From: Maribacter orientalis
Lineage (GTDB): Bacteria > Bacteroidota > Bacteroidia > Flavobacteriales > Flavobacteriaceae
DNA length: 64,000 nt
Direction: 5' to 3'
Assembly: GCF_900109345.1 (NCBI RefSeq)
Contig: NZ_FNZN01000004.1
Location: 124,001 to 188,000 of the forward strand
Positions 1-8,411 of the stretch are shown one piece after another. The translations under genes were made by a program, and so were the position numbers. Position 1 is the first letter of the stretch, and every line of letters begins with the position of its first letter. The notes under the pieces were generated by a model. That model had not been told where the DNA came from. It saw only the letters and a program-made list of their open reading frames with translations, and did not search any database.

Positions 1-1516
1 TATGACGCTCATCAAATTCTTCTGACATTGGATCAATGATTGCCAAATCGGCATCAAACTCCAATTCCTTCTTTAATTCTAAAATAATATCTTTTCTACC
101 TAAAAGCACAGGTATAGCGATACCTTCGTCATATACAATCTGAGCCGCCTTTAAAACATCTAAATGGTCTGCCTCTGCAAATACGATTCTCTTAGCATTA
201 GTACGAGCTCTACCATGCAATAGGCGAACAACTTTATTATCATTGCCAGAACGCATCATTAATTCTTCTCGATACTTGTCCCAATCTTGAATAGGTGCTT
301 TTGCTACGCCACTTTCCATTGCCGCTTTGGCAACAGCTGGGGGTATCTCATAAATTAGACGTTGATCAAAAGGTTTCGGAATTATATATTCTTTTCCAAA
401 AGTCAACCTAGTTTCACCATATGCAATATTTACTTGCTCTGGCACAGGTTGTTTTGTTAAATTGGCCAGTGCTTTCACAGCAGCCATTTTCATAGCCTCG
501 TTAATTGCGGTTGCCCTAACATCTAAAGCTCCCCTGAAAATAAATGGAAAACCTAGCACGTTATTTACTTGGTTTGGATGATCAGATCTTCCCGTTGCCA
601 TTATAATATCCTTACGGGTGGCAACAGCCAAATCGTAGGCGATTTCTGGATCCGGATTAGCCATTGCAAAAACAATCGGATTCTCTGCCATAGAAGTAAG
701 CATCGCCGGTGATACTACATTCGCAATGGATAGCCCAACAAATACATCTGCATTCACCATGGCTTCATCAAGCGTATCTATTTTTCTATCTGTAGCAAAC
801 TCTTTCTTGGATTCTGATAAATTTTCAGCATCTTTTCTAATTACACCTTTGCTATCGAGCATTACAATATTCTCTGCCTTCGCCCCAAAAGCTTTATACA
901 GTTTAGTACATGAAACAGCCGCCGCACCGGCACCACTGATTACAATACGGGCGTTCTCCATTTTCTTATTGGAGAGTTCTAATGCATTTAGTAATGCCGC
1001 AGCAGAAATAATGGCAGTTCCATGCTGGTCATCATGCATCACAGGAATATCGAGTTCCTCCTTTAATCGACGCTCTATTTCGAATGCCTCAGGAGCTTTT
1101 ATATCCTCCAGATTAATTCCTCCAAAAGTTGGAGCAATCATCTTTACCGTTTCAATAAATTTATCTACGTCCTCGGTATCCACTTCAATATCGATACCAT
1201 CGATGTCAGCGAAAATCTTGAATAAAAGACTTTTACCTTCCATCACCGGTTTAGAAGCCTCAGGACCAATATTACCTAAACCTAAAACAGCCGTACCGTT
1301 TGAAATAATGGCTACTAAATTTCCTTTAGAAGTATATTTATAAACGTTTTCTTTATCCTTAGCTATTTCCAAGCATGGTTCTGCAACGCCAGGTGAATAC
1401 GCCAAAGCAAGATCTCGTTGTGTACTATAAGGTTTTGTTGGTACAATCTTTATCTTACCAGGTTGTGGTTTTGCGTGATAAATAAGTGCTTCCCTTCTTA
1501 GCTTTTCATTGCTCAT
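1..1516 (-). CDS. maeB: NADP-dependent malic enzyme, MaeB type (C-terminus beyond the window)
   Basis: Oxidative decarboxylation of malate to pyruvate with NADP, supplying NADPH and pyruvate in the cytoplasm. The frame is open from the ATG at 1514-1516 to the left edge, giving 505 codons of a protein that is normally about 760 residues. The malic domain comes first (SPGVAEPCLE near residues 41-50, GTAVLGLGNIGPEASKP near 74-90, and the metal and substrate region GGINLEDIKAPEAFEIERR near 132-150). A Rossmann nucleotide loop, VISGAGAAAVSC, follows near 192-203. From about residue 430 the start of a phosphotransacetylase-like domain appears (RIVFAEADHLDVLKAAQIV), which marks the long MaeB class; that domain usually regulates rather than catalyses. 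The enzyme call is secure; NADP preference is taken from the family. Confidence 0.93.
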   Translation of the reverse strand, partial: MSNEKLRREALIYHAKPQPGKIKIVPTKPYSTQRDLALAYSPGVAEPCLEIAKDKENVYKYTSKGNLVAIISNGTAVLGLGNIGPEASKPVMEGKSLLFKIFADIDGIDIEVDTEDVDKFIETVKMIAPTFGGINLEDIKAPEAFEIERRLKEELDIPVMHDDQHGTAIISAAALLNALELSNKKMENARIVISGAGAAAVSCTKLYKAFGAKAENIVMLDSKGVIRKDAENLSESKKEFATDRKIDTLDEAMVNADVFVGLSIANVVSPAMLTSMAENPIVFAMANPDPEIAYDLAVATRKDIIMATGRSDHPNQVNNVLGFPFIFRGALDVRATAINEAMKMAAVKALANLTKQPVPEQVNIAYGETRLTFGKEYIIPKPFDQRLIYEIPPAVAKAAMESGVAKAPIQDWDKYREELMMRSGNDNKVVRLLHGRARTNAKRIVFAEADHLDVLKAAQIVYDEGIAIPVLLGRKDIILELKKELEFDADLAIIDPMSEEFDERH

Positions 1517-1536
1517 GCTCTTCTATTTTAAAAAAA

Positions 1537-1544
1537 CAAATTTA
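1537..1544 (-). promoter_or_regulatory. Putative -7 element of the maeB promoter
   Basis: On the minus strand this reads TAAATTTG, a match to the Bacteroidota TAnnTTTG element, 20 nt before the maeB ATG. No clear TTG lies at the usual spacing upstream, so only the -7 element is supported. Confidence 0.45.
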
Positions 1545-1632
1545 AAGGTAATCTTTATAGAAGCGTGAAAAGAAGCTATATTTATATTAATAAAAATATT
1601 ACCCTAAAGTGAACCGGCAAGAATTAAAATAA

Positions 1633-2952
1633 TTATAATTCCAAGGCTTCTTCCTTTTTATCTACATTCAAACGCATAGCAAAAAATGCTGCAATAACGA
1701 AAAACGCACCTGCAAATAACATCGCATTAACGGCATTTCCACCTAATAAATACTTATAAATAGGGCCGAATGTAAGTGTTTCAACACCCATAGGAATTAC
1801 AATCATCATATTTAATATTCCCATATAAACACCACGTCTTTCCTGAGGCACCACTTTTGAAACCATGGTGTAAGGAATCCCCATCATTGCCGCCCAGCCA
1901 ATACCAAAAAGAACCATTGGCACTAATACCATTATGGGGTCTTGAATGAATGGAATTGCAAATAAGGCAATCGCCGTACCTACCAAACTTAACGCATACA
2001 CTTTTTTACCTCCGTACTTTAGTGTCAACGGCACTAAAGCCAAAGCTACAAGCATAGTCACAATATTATAGGTTAAACTCATTTGTGCGGATTGAGATGC
2101 CGCTTCGCCGGTAGAATACCCCATTGTTAGTTTAAATAACGGAGTTGTATACTGCCAATAAATAAACAAAGCATACCATTGAAAAAGATAAACCGCACCA
2201 AGCTTCCACATAAATTTCGGCATTTTCTTAATGGACTCTGAAATTTCAATAAAAGGCAATGCGATACGCTCGGCAAAAGGCTTAGCCTTTGCCTGATTAA
2301 TATCTGCTAGTTCATCGGAAGTAGGTGGAATTTCAGGTGTTTTTAAAACAGACCATAATATTGTAGTAATCGAAAGAATTGCACCAATATAAAATGAGTA
2401 ATACAACCAAGTAGGGATGGTACCTGCCAATTCTACAGATTCACCGCCAAATAAGTATTGAAATAATACAATAGAACCATTGGCCAAAAGAATACCAGCG
2501 CCGACAAACAAACTTTGCATTTGATACCCTAGACTCAATTGTTTTTCTGGTAATTTATCACCAACAAATGCGCGATACGGCTCCATGGCCATATTGTTAC
2601 CCACATCTAAAATCCACAAAAGTCCTACGGCAAACCATAACACAGGACTGGTTGGAAAAGCGAATAAGCACAAACTTCCCAAAATTGCACCAATTAAAAA
2701 AAAGGGTTTACGTCGACCCCATCGTTCTGACCATGTTTTATCTGACATTGCACCTATTATAGGTTGAATAATTAACCCAGTAATTGGTCCTGCAATATTT
2801 AGAATTGGAAGCATATCTTCAGGTGCACCTAAGTATAAAAAAATAGGATTAATGGCTGTTTGCTGTAATCCGAAACTATATTGAATTCCTAAAAACCCAA
2901 CATTCATATTAAAAATCTGCCAAAAACTAAGACTCGGTTTTTTTATTTTCAT
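1633..2952 (-). CDS. MFS transporter, SLC45/GPH-like sugar transporter
   Basis: A 439-residue inner-membrane carrier with about 12 hydrophobic segments. The loop between helices 2 and 3 has the major facilitator signature: D71, then RWGRRKPFF at about 78-85. The overall pattern (FGLQQTAINPIFLYLGA near the start, GRRKPF, and DVGNNMAMEPYRAFVGD near the fifth helix) resembles the glycoside-pentoside-hexuronide/SLC45-like MFS proteins that Bacteroidota often keep with maltose or glucan genes. No such enzyme genes are adjacent here, so the substrate cannot be read from context; a sugar or small glucan taken up with a cation is the best guess. The gene lies 116 nt upstream of maeB on the same strand. 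I see no clear promoter or hairpin in the 167 nt between it and queG. Confidence 0.8.
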   Translation of the reverse strand: MKIKKPSLSFWQIFNMNVGFLGIQYSFGLQQTAINPIFLYLGAPEDMLPILNIAGPITGLIIQPIIGAMSDKTWSERWGRRKPFFLIGAILGSLCLFAFPTSPVLWFAVGLLWILDVGNNMAMEPYRAFVGDKLPEKQLSLGYQMQSLFVGAGILLANGSIVLFQYLFGGESVELAGTIPTWLYYSFYIGAILSITTILWSVLKTPEIPPTSDELADINQAKAKPFAERIALPFIEISESIKKMPKFMWKLGAVYLFQWYALFIYWQYTTPLFKLTMGYSTGEAASQSAQMSLTYNIVTMLVALALVPLTLKYGGKKVYALSLVGTAIALFAIPFIQDPIMVLVPMVLFGIGWAAMMGIPYTMVSKVVPQERRGVYMGILNMMIVIPMGVETLTFGPIYKYLLGGNAVNAMLFAGAFFVIAAFFAMRLNVDKKEEALEL

Positions 2953-3119
2953 TTACGTTTATTAATCTTTAACTAGATAAGGAATTACAGTATTCTTATT
3001 AGAACCTTGTATAATTTTAGAATTACACAATATTAACCAATAAGCAATATAATATAATTAAGCCTTAGCACAATCTTTCTAAGAAACAAAAGCTTTCGAA
3101 AACGATTGAGTAACCTATT

Positions 3120-4046
3120 TTATTTTAAAAACTTGATATTTCTACTTAGACCTTCAAACTTGGTTCGTTTTACAGCAGACTTTTTAAAGACTTTTTGAAA
3201 AACATCTTCAGTAATTTCTTCCCAGTCTTTTTTTGTCATTGAGAGCAATTCAGGATTAGGGTTGAATAACGGTTCTTTATGGGGTTTTGAAAACCGATTC
3301 CAAGGACATACATCTTGACAAACATCGCAACCAAACATCCAGTCATCAAAACTTCCTTTAACATCAATGGGCAACTCATTTTTCAATTCTATAGTGAAAT
3401 AAGAAATGCACTTACTACCATCTACGACATAAGGCTCAACAATTGCTTGCGTTGGGCAGGCGTCTAAACATGCCGTGCAAGTTCCACAATGATCTGTCAC
3501 CGCATGATCATACTCCAATTCTATATCAACGATTAGCTCTGCAATAAAATAAAAAGACCCTACTTGCTGAGTTAATAAGTTACTATTTTTACCAATCCAT
3601 CCTAAGCCACTTTTAGCAGCCCATGCCTTATCCAAAACAGGGGCAGAATCTACAAAGGCACGCCCGTTGACTTCACCAATTTCTTCTGTAATAAATTCTT
3701 GTAATTGTTTTAATTTGGATTTAATGATATGATGATAATCTTGGCCATATGCATATTTAGAAATTTTATAGGTATCTGCTACTTGTGTTTCTTCTGGAAA
3801 ATAATTTAAAAGAAGTGAAATCACAGATTTAGAACCTTCTACCAACAAACGAGGGTCTAAACGTTTATCGAAATGGTTCTCCATATATCCCATTTCGCCA
3901 TGCATATTATTGTTGAGCCATTTTTCCAGTCTTGGTGCCTCTTCTTCCAAAAAATCAGATTTGGATACACCACATGATAAAAAACCGAGGCGTTTGGCTT
4001 CGGTTTTAATACTATTGGTCCATTTAGATTTTATATCAATACTCAA
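3120..4046 (-). CDS. queG: Epoxyqueuosine reductase QueG (tRNA queuosine synthesis)
   Basis: Reduces epoxyqueuosine to queuosine in tRNA, the last step of Q synthesis, using a cobalamin cofactor and two [4Fe-4S] clusters. The protein has 308 residues. The ferredoxin-type cysteines are visible as [12 protein letters not shown] (C187, C190, C193, C197) and C213 plus [11 protein letters not shown] (C240, C243, C247). The conserved [20 protein letters not shown] block (about 131-150) includes D133, the family's proposed proton donor. No in-frame ATG precedes the conserved N-terminus, and the start is a TTG at 4044-4046 that overlaps the ruvB stop as TTGA. This implies translational coupling with ruvB. 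Confidence 0.95.
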   Translation of the reverse strand: MSIDIKSKWTNSIKTEAKRLGFLSCGVSKSDFLEEEAPRLEKWLNNNMHGEMGYMENHFDKRLDPRLLVEGSKSVISLLLNYFPEETQVADTYKISKYAYGQDYHHIIKSKLKQLQEFITEEIGEVNGRAFVDSAPVLDKAWAAKSGLGWIGKNSNLLTQQVGSFYFIAELIVDIELEYDHAVTDHCGTCTACLDACPTQAIVEPYVVDGSKCISYFTIELKNELPIDVKGSFDDWMFGCDVCQDVCPWNRFSKPHKEPLFNPNPELLSMTKKDWEEITEDVFQKVFKKSAVKRTKFEGLSRNIKFLK

Positions 4047-5065
4047 AATAACCCTGGTTGAATTCCGCCCTTTACACGACCGAGATGTTTATAAGCAAGC
4101 TCAGTTACTTCACGCCCACGAGGCGTTCGCATTATAAAACCTTGTTGTATTAAAAACGGTTCATACACTTCCTCAATGGTTTCTGAACTTTCAGATACTG
4201 CTGTAGCTAATGTAGAAATTCCGACTGGGCCTCCTTTAAATTTATCGATAATTGTAGTCAAAATTTTATTATCCATCTCATCTAAACCATGAGCATCAAC
4301 ATTTAAAGCTTTAAGACTGAACTTTGAAATTTCCATATCGATGGAGCCATTACCTTTAATTTCAGCAAAATCTCGAACTCTTCTTAGTAATGCGTTACAA
4401 ATTCTAGGTGTACCTCTACTTCTTCCTGCAATTTCAATTGCTGCATCTTGGGTAATTGGAACACGTAATATTTCGGCACTACGTTCAACAATTGTAGAAA
4501 GCAATTCTGTTGAATAATATTGCAATCTACTTTGAATACCGAACCTAGCCCGCATTGGTGCAGTTAATAAGCCCGAGCGGGTAGTTGCTCCAATCAACGT
4601 AAACGGATTTAAATTAATTTGAACAGAGCGGGCATTAGGCCCAGTTTCAATCATTATATCAATTCTAAAATCTTCCATAGCTGAATATAAATATTCTTCA
4701 ACTATAGGGCTTAATCTATGTATTTCGTCTATGAACAATACATCGCGTTCATCTAAATTGGTTAGCAATCCTGCTAAATCACCAGGTTTATCTAAAACAG
4801 GACCTGAAGTAATTTTTATTCCTACTCCCAATTCATTAGCCAAGATATTGGCCAAAGTGGTTTTTCCTAATCCTGGAGGGCCATGAAACAAGGTATGGTC
4901 AAGGGCTTCACCTCTTCTATTGGCAGCTTCAACAAAGACCTTAAGATTTTCAAGCACCTGTTCTTGACCTGTAAAATCGTCAAAATTAATTGGGCGTAAT
5001 GCTCTTTCAATATCCAATTCCTCATTTGAGAAACCTTCAGCAGATGGGTCTAAATGCTCATTCAT
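4043..5065 (-). CDS. ruvB: Holliday junction branch migration helicase RuvB
   Basis: AAA+ motor that drives branch migration of Holliday junctions with RuvA during recombinational repair. 340 residues from the ATG at 5063-5065. Walker A is GPPGLGKT (62-69), Walker B is LFIDEIHRL with D113 and E114, and the sensor region [18 protein letters not shown] follows. The C-terminal winged-helix domain ends with [17 protein letters not shown]. The frame could start 24 nt further upstream, but that start would lie on top of the promoter -7 element (5073-5080), so the ATG at 5065 is preferred. ruvB is first in a two-gene unit with queG; ruvA and ruvC are not in the window. Confidence 0.96.
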   Translation of the reverse strand: MNEHLDPSAEGFSNEELDIERALRPINFDDFTGQEQVLENLKVFVEAANRRGEALDHTLFHGPPGLGKTTLANILANELGVGIKITSGPVLDKPGDLAGLLTNLDERDVLFIDEIHRLSPIVEEYLYSAMEDFRIDIMIETGPNARSVQINLNPFTLIGATTRSGLLTAPMRARFGIQSRLQYYSTELLSTIVERSAEILRVPITQDAAIEIAGRSRGTPRICNALLRRVRDFAEIKGNGSIDMEISKFSLKALNVDAHGLDEMDNKILTTIIDKFKGGPVGISTLATAVSESSETIEEVYEPFLIQQGFIMRTPRGREVTELAYKHLGRVKGGIQPGLF

Positions 5066-5072
5066 ATACTCA

Positions 5073-5080
5073 CAAAGATA
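5073..5080 (-). promoter_or_regulatory. Putative -7 element of the ruvB-queG promoter
   Basis: Minus-strand TATCTTTG, an exact TAnnTTTG match, ends only 7 nt before the ruvB ATG. Transcription would begin at or within a few bases of the start codon. No TTG was found at 17-23 nt spacing. Confidence 0.5.
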
Positions 5081-5195
5081 TACAAACACAATATAACTTC
5101 TTTGGTAGGTAGTTTTCTAAATTTAATTTAACAAATAGACATACAGCGCATTATATACTCATTAGAATTAGGCATAAAAATTGTAAATTCATAGT

Positions 5196-7460
5196 ATGAC
5201 AAAAGAAAATTATACCGCAGAAGTTCTTCAATATATTGCCATATTTTATATTATCTGGTCTGACGACCTATTATCAGCATCTGAAATTAATGTCGTTGAA
5301 AATGCTATAACAGAGGACATCTCTTTAACCCAAAGTGATAAAAAACAACTACGTAATTGGTTGGATAAAAAAAATCCGCCTAAAAATCAATTATTCAAAT
5401 CTTGGAAACAAATCATCACTAACAGCGGTGTAAAATTAGTAGAGTATGAGACCTATCCTTTAACAGCATTTAGCCAGAAAGTTGCTTCGCATTATCATAA
5501 CGGAATTGCATTGAATGACCATATTAAAAAAATAGAAGTTAATCTTGGTATTCAACCGAATCATTACAACCATTTATTCGATGTTCATATCGATGTAGAT
5601 AAAAACTCGGCTCAATATTCTGCTATAGAAATTGATAGAATTTTAAAAGGAAATCATGCGGAGGTAGTCGATAATTTTAGACAAATTTTAAAAGACCCCA
5701 TATTTTCTTGGAAGATACGCAGAAATAAAGAAGAGTTCAGAAATCATGTTTTAAAGCAAGTAGAATTTTTAGCAGATAAGGGTTATGGCGCTATGGCCTA
5801 CCCTGAAACCTATGGTGGTAAAAGCGACATGGAAGGTTACGCTTCAATTTTCGAAAACATGATGTTCGTTGATGGGAGTTTGGCAATAAAATTTGGTGTT
5901 CAATTCGGGCTTTTTGGAGGTAGTATTCAAAAATTAGGAACTAAAAAACATCACGATAAGTACCTTACCGATGCTGGTTCTGCTAATCTCTTAGGGTGTT
6001 TTGCAATGACAGAAACAGGTCATGGTTCTAATGTACGAGGAATAAAGACCACAGCAACATACGACCACACTACAGAAACACTGGTTATTCATACTCCCGG
6101 GAAAAATGACAATAAAGAATATATCGGTAATGCATTGCATTCTAAAATGGCTTCTGTTTTCGCCCAACTAATCGTTAATGGAAAAAATGAAGGAGTTCAT
6201 GCAATTTTAGTTCCACTAAGAAATGAAAACCATGAATTACTACCAGGAATAGAAGTTGAAGATAATGGCTACAAACTAGGTCTAAACGGTGTTGATAATG
6301 GAAAAATATGGTTTAATCAGGTTTCAGTGCCTAAAGTAAATTTGTTAAATAAATATGGAACAATTCTCGGTAATGGAAATTATTATTCGGAAATAAAAAA
6401 TCCGAATAAAAGGTTTTTTACCATGTTAGGCACCTTAGTAGGTGGAAGGATTTGCGTTGCCAGAGCTGGTCTAGGAGGTGCGAAATTCGCACTTACCGTA
6501 GCTATAAAACACGCATTGAAAAGAAGACAGTTTAATGATAGTGTTAAAATTCAAGAAGATTTATTGATGGATTATCCATCGCATCAATTGCGATTAACAC
6601 CTTTAGTCGCAAGTGCTTATGTCTATCACATTACCTTAGATAAAATGATGAAGGTTTATTGTGATGAGTCTCAACCCGACAAAAGACAAGTAGAAACACA
6701 AGTAGCAGGATTAAAATCTATTATTACATGGTATGCAAATAACACTATTCAAGAATGCAGAGAAGCCTGTGGCGGCAAAGGGTATTTGTTAGAGAACCGT
6801 ATTGCAGATCTAAAAGGCGATGTTGACATTTTTACCACATTTGAAGGGGACAATAATGTTCTGTTGCAATTAGCAGCTAAGGGAGTGCTTTCTGACTTTA
6901 AAGCAGAATTCAATAGCGCAGGCTTTTCAACGGTACTAAAATTATTGAGTTCACAAATAAGCGATAAACTATCAAACGTAAACCCACTATACACCAACAA
7001 AACGGATAAAGACCATTTGTACAATGCTAAGTTTCATATACATGCTTTTGAACATAGAACACGAAGATTGACCTATACTATAGCCATGAGAATTAGAGGT
7101 TATATTAAAAAAGGAATTCCTTCTTACCAAGCCTTTCTTAAAGTACAGACTCACTTAATAACACTTGGCAAAGCATATAGCGTAGAACTTGCATACAAAT
7201 CGTTTATAGAGCACAACAGTACTATAACAGATCCTCAACACAAAGCACTATTTGAAAAACTAGGAATACTTTACGCTCTTTATGAAATAAGAAAAGATGC
7301 CTCTTGGTATTTAGAACAAGGTTATATTGGTAGCTCCAAATCAAAAGCTATACGACAACGTGTTGAAAGACTCTGTACAGAATTGAGACCACATCTAGAT
7401 AGCTTAGTAGATGGTTTTGGAATACCTGACCATTGTTTAACCGCACCTATAGCAAACTAG
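5196..7460 (+). CDS. Acyl-CoA dehydrogenase/oxidase-like flavoprotein with N-terminal extension
   Basis: A 754-residue FAD enzyme for the first, alpha-beta desaturation step of fatty acyl-CoA breakdown. The flavin/substrate motif GCFAMTETGHGSNV is at 267-280. The later blocks ACGGKGYLLENRI and TTFEGDNNVLLQ are more like peroxisomal acyl-CoA oxidases than short-chain dehydrogenases; E550 in FEGDN aligns with the oxidase catalytic glutamate. Residues 1-100 are outside the catalytic core: a helical, acidic segment (YIAIFYIIWSDDLLSASEIN and so on) that resembles TerB-like or EF-hand-like helical bundles, though I cannot assign it firmly. It stands alone on this strand and converges on the DUF2807 gene, sharing 4 nt. 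Whether electrons go to O2 or to an ETF cannot be told from sequence. Confidence 0.83.
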   Translation: MTKENYTAEVLQYIAIFYIIWSDDLLSASEINVVENAITEDISLTQSDKKQLRNWLDKKNPPKNQLFKSWKQIITNSGVKLVEYETYPLTAFSQKVASHYHNGIALNDHIKKIEVNLGIQPNHYNHLFDVHIDVDKNSAQYSAIEIDRILKGNHAEVVDNFRQILKDPIFSWKIRRNKEEFRNHVLKQVEFLADKGYGAMAYPETYGGKSDMEGYASIFENMMFVDGSLAIKFGVQFGLFGGSIQKLGTKKHHDKYLTDAGSANLLGCFAMTETGHGSNVRGIKTTATYDHTTETLVIHTPGKNDNKEYIGNALHSKMASVFAQLIVNGKNEGVHAILVPLRNENHELLPGIEVEDNGYKLGLNGVDNGKIWFNQVSVPKVNLLNKYGTILGNGNYYSEIKNPNKRFFTMLGTLVGGRICVARAGLGGAKFALTVAIKHALKRRQFNDSVKIQEDLLMDYPSHQLRLTPLVASAYVYHITLDKMMKVYCDESQPDKRQVETQVAGLKSIITWYANNTIQECREACGGKGYLLENRIADLKGDVDIFTTFEGDNNVLLQLAAKGVLSDFKAEFNSAGFSTVLKLLSSQISDKLSNVNPLYTNKTDKDHLYNAKFHIHAFEHRTRRLTYTIAMRIRGYIKKGIPSYQAFLKVQTHLITLGKAYSVELAYKSFIEHNSTITDPQHKALFEKLGILYALYEIRKDASWYLEQGYIGSSKSKAIRQRVERLCTELRPHLDSLVDGFGIPDHCLTAPIAN

Positions 7461-8284
7461 TTATTTTCCTTTTCTAACCTTGATGTATCTAAAAAGTCTG
7501 AAATTGTAATCTTCGGATCACCAAAAAGTTTTGTTCTAGAACCTCCTTTAGAACTAAGTTGAAAATTACTTAACACTCTAACTTCAGCATTAGGAGAGTC
7601 TTCTGTAATCAAAAGAACATCGTTTGCCTGTAAATCAGACGCTTTCAATGAGCTATTACCATATAATTTGGCCATTAAAAAGTCTGCAGTACCTTCAACC
7701 TTAGCTGAAGCATTTTCATACATATATATATGATTATTGGAACCTGTAGTATATAGTTTAACATCAATTCTATCTTTCAAAATTACATTTAGAGAATCGC
7801 TTGCCAAATTAAAATCACCTGAACTAATTTCTTCCATTGTAATATCGATAATATCAGCAGTAGCATTTAATTCTAACCTAGAAGTGCCAGATGTTTGAAC
7901 CTTTAAACGATCTGTTGAAATAACATCTTTCATACTAATCTTTCCATTTAACATCTTTACAGATCTTAATTCTTGGAAGAAAATAGTGATATCAAGCTTT
8001 CTTTTAGAGGTAATATTATAGAAAGATGAAATTTTCAAAATACCATTATCCACTTTAAATCTAAGCACATCCAATAAATTATCATCTAGCTCTAAAGCGT
8101 ATCCTTCTTGAGAAGATTTTTGAAGAACGATATCTAAATCATCAGAAAGTTCTATAGCGGTAAAAGGTTCTAAATCTTCTCTTACCTCAATAACATTTTT
8201 ATTACCCTTTATTTTTGGTTTTCGTTGAGAATAAGTTTGAAATGAAATAACCGAAACAATTAACAGAAGGGCGAACTTTTTCAT
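7457..8284 (-). CDS. DUF2807 (GIN domain) secreted protein
   Basis: 275 residues with a cleavable signal peptide (MKKFALLLIVSVISFQTYSQ), so the product is exported. The body is a repetitive beta-strand protein with the DUF2807/GIN-domain hallmarks: FTAIELSDDLDIVLQKSS near the start, ELDDNLLDVLRFKVDNGILKI, then alternating short hydrophobic strands (LELNATADIIDITMEEISSGDF, AKVEGTADFLMAKLYGNSSLKAS) like a beta-helix. The family is annotated as a putative autotransporter-head-like or adhesin fold, but its function is unknown. It lies downstream of the cox operon behind a strong terminator, and its own leader has a large inverted repeat (8307-8352). Confidence 0.85.
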   Translation of the reverse strand: MKKFALLLIVSVISFQTYSQRKPKIKGNKNVIEVREDLEPFTAIELSDDLDIVLQKSSQEGYALELDDNLLDVLRFKVDNGILKISSFYNITSKRKLDITIFFQELRSVKMLNGKISMKDVISTDRLKVQTSGTSRLELNATADIIDITMEEISSGDFNLASDSLNVILKDRIDVKLYTTGSNNHIYMYENASAKVEGTADFLMAKLYGNSSLKASDLQANDVLLITEDSPNAEVRVLSNFQLSSKGGSRTKLFGDPKITISDFLDTSRLEKENN

Positions 8285-8306
8285 AATCTTATTTTTTTTA
8301 AAAATG

Positions 8307-8352
8307 AAGATATTGCTTTTTATGTTATCTAAAAATAACTTAGCAATATCTT
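8307..8352 (-). promoter_or_regulatory. Large inverted repeat in the leader of the DUF2807 gene
   Basis: Arms AAGATATTGCT (8307-8317) and AGCAATATCTT (8342-8352) are perfect 11-bp inverted repeats. A smaller nested pair, GTTAT/ATAAC, lies inside. As RNA this forms a long hairpin about 22 nt before the start codon. It could be a regulatory leader, a second terminator for read-through from ctaD, or a protein-binding site. Confidence 0.5.
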
Positions 8353-8370
8353 AAGGAGTTAGCAAAAAAA

Positions 8371-8400
8371 AGCCCAACTTATATAAGTTGGGCTTTTTTA
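8371..8400 (-). terminator. Rho-independent terminator of the act-cta operon
   Basis: AGCCCAACTT / AAGTTGGGCT forms a perfect 10-bp stem with a 4-nt loop (8371-8394), flanked by A and T runs on both sides. It lies 11 nt past the ctaD stop on the minus strand. Confidence 0.92.
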
Positions 8401-8411
8401 TTTTTAATTTT

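Noticed and set aside
726-1343. A 205-codon plus-strand open frame
   Set aside because: It is antisense to the conserved malic enzyme and has low-complexity Ser/Ala-rich composition; no signal of its own.
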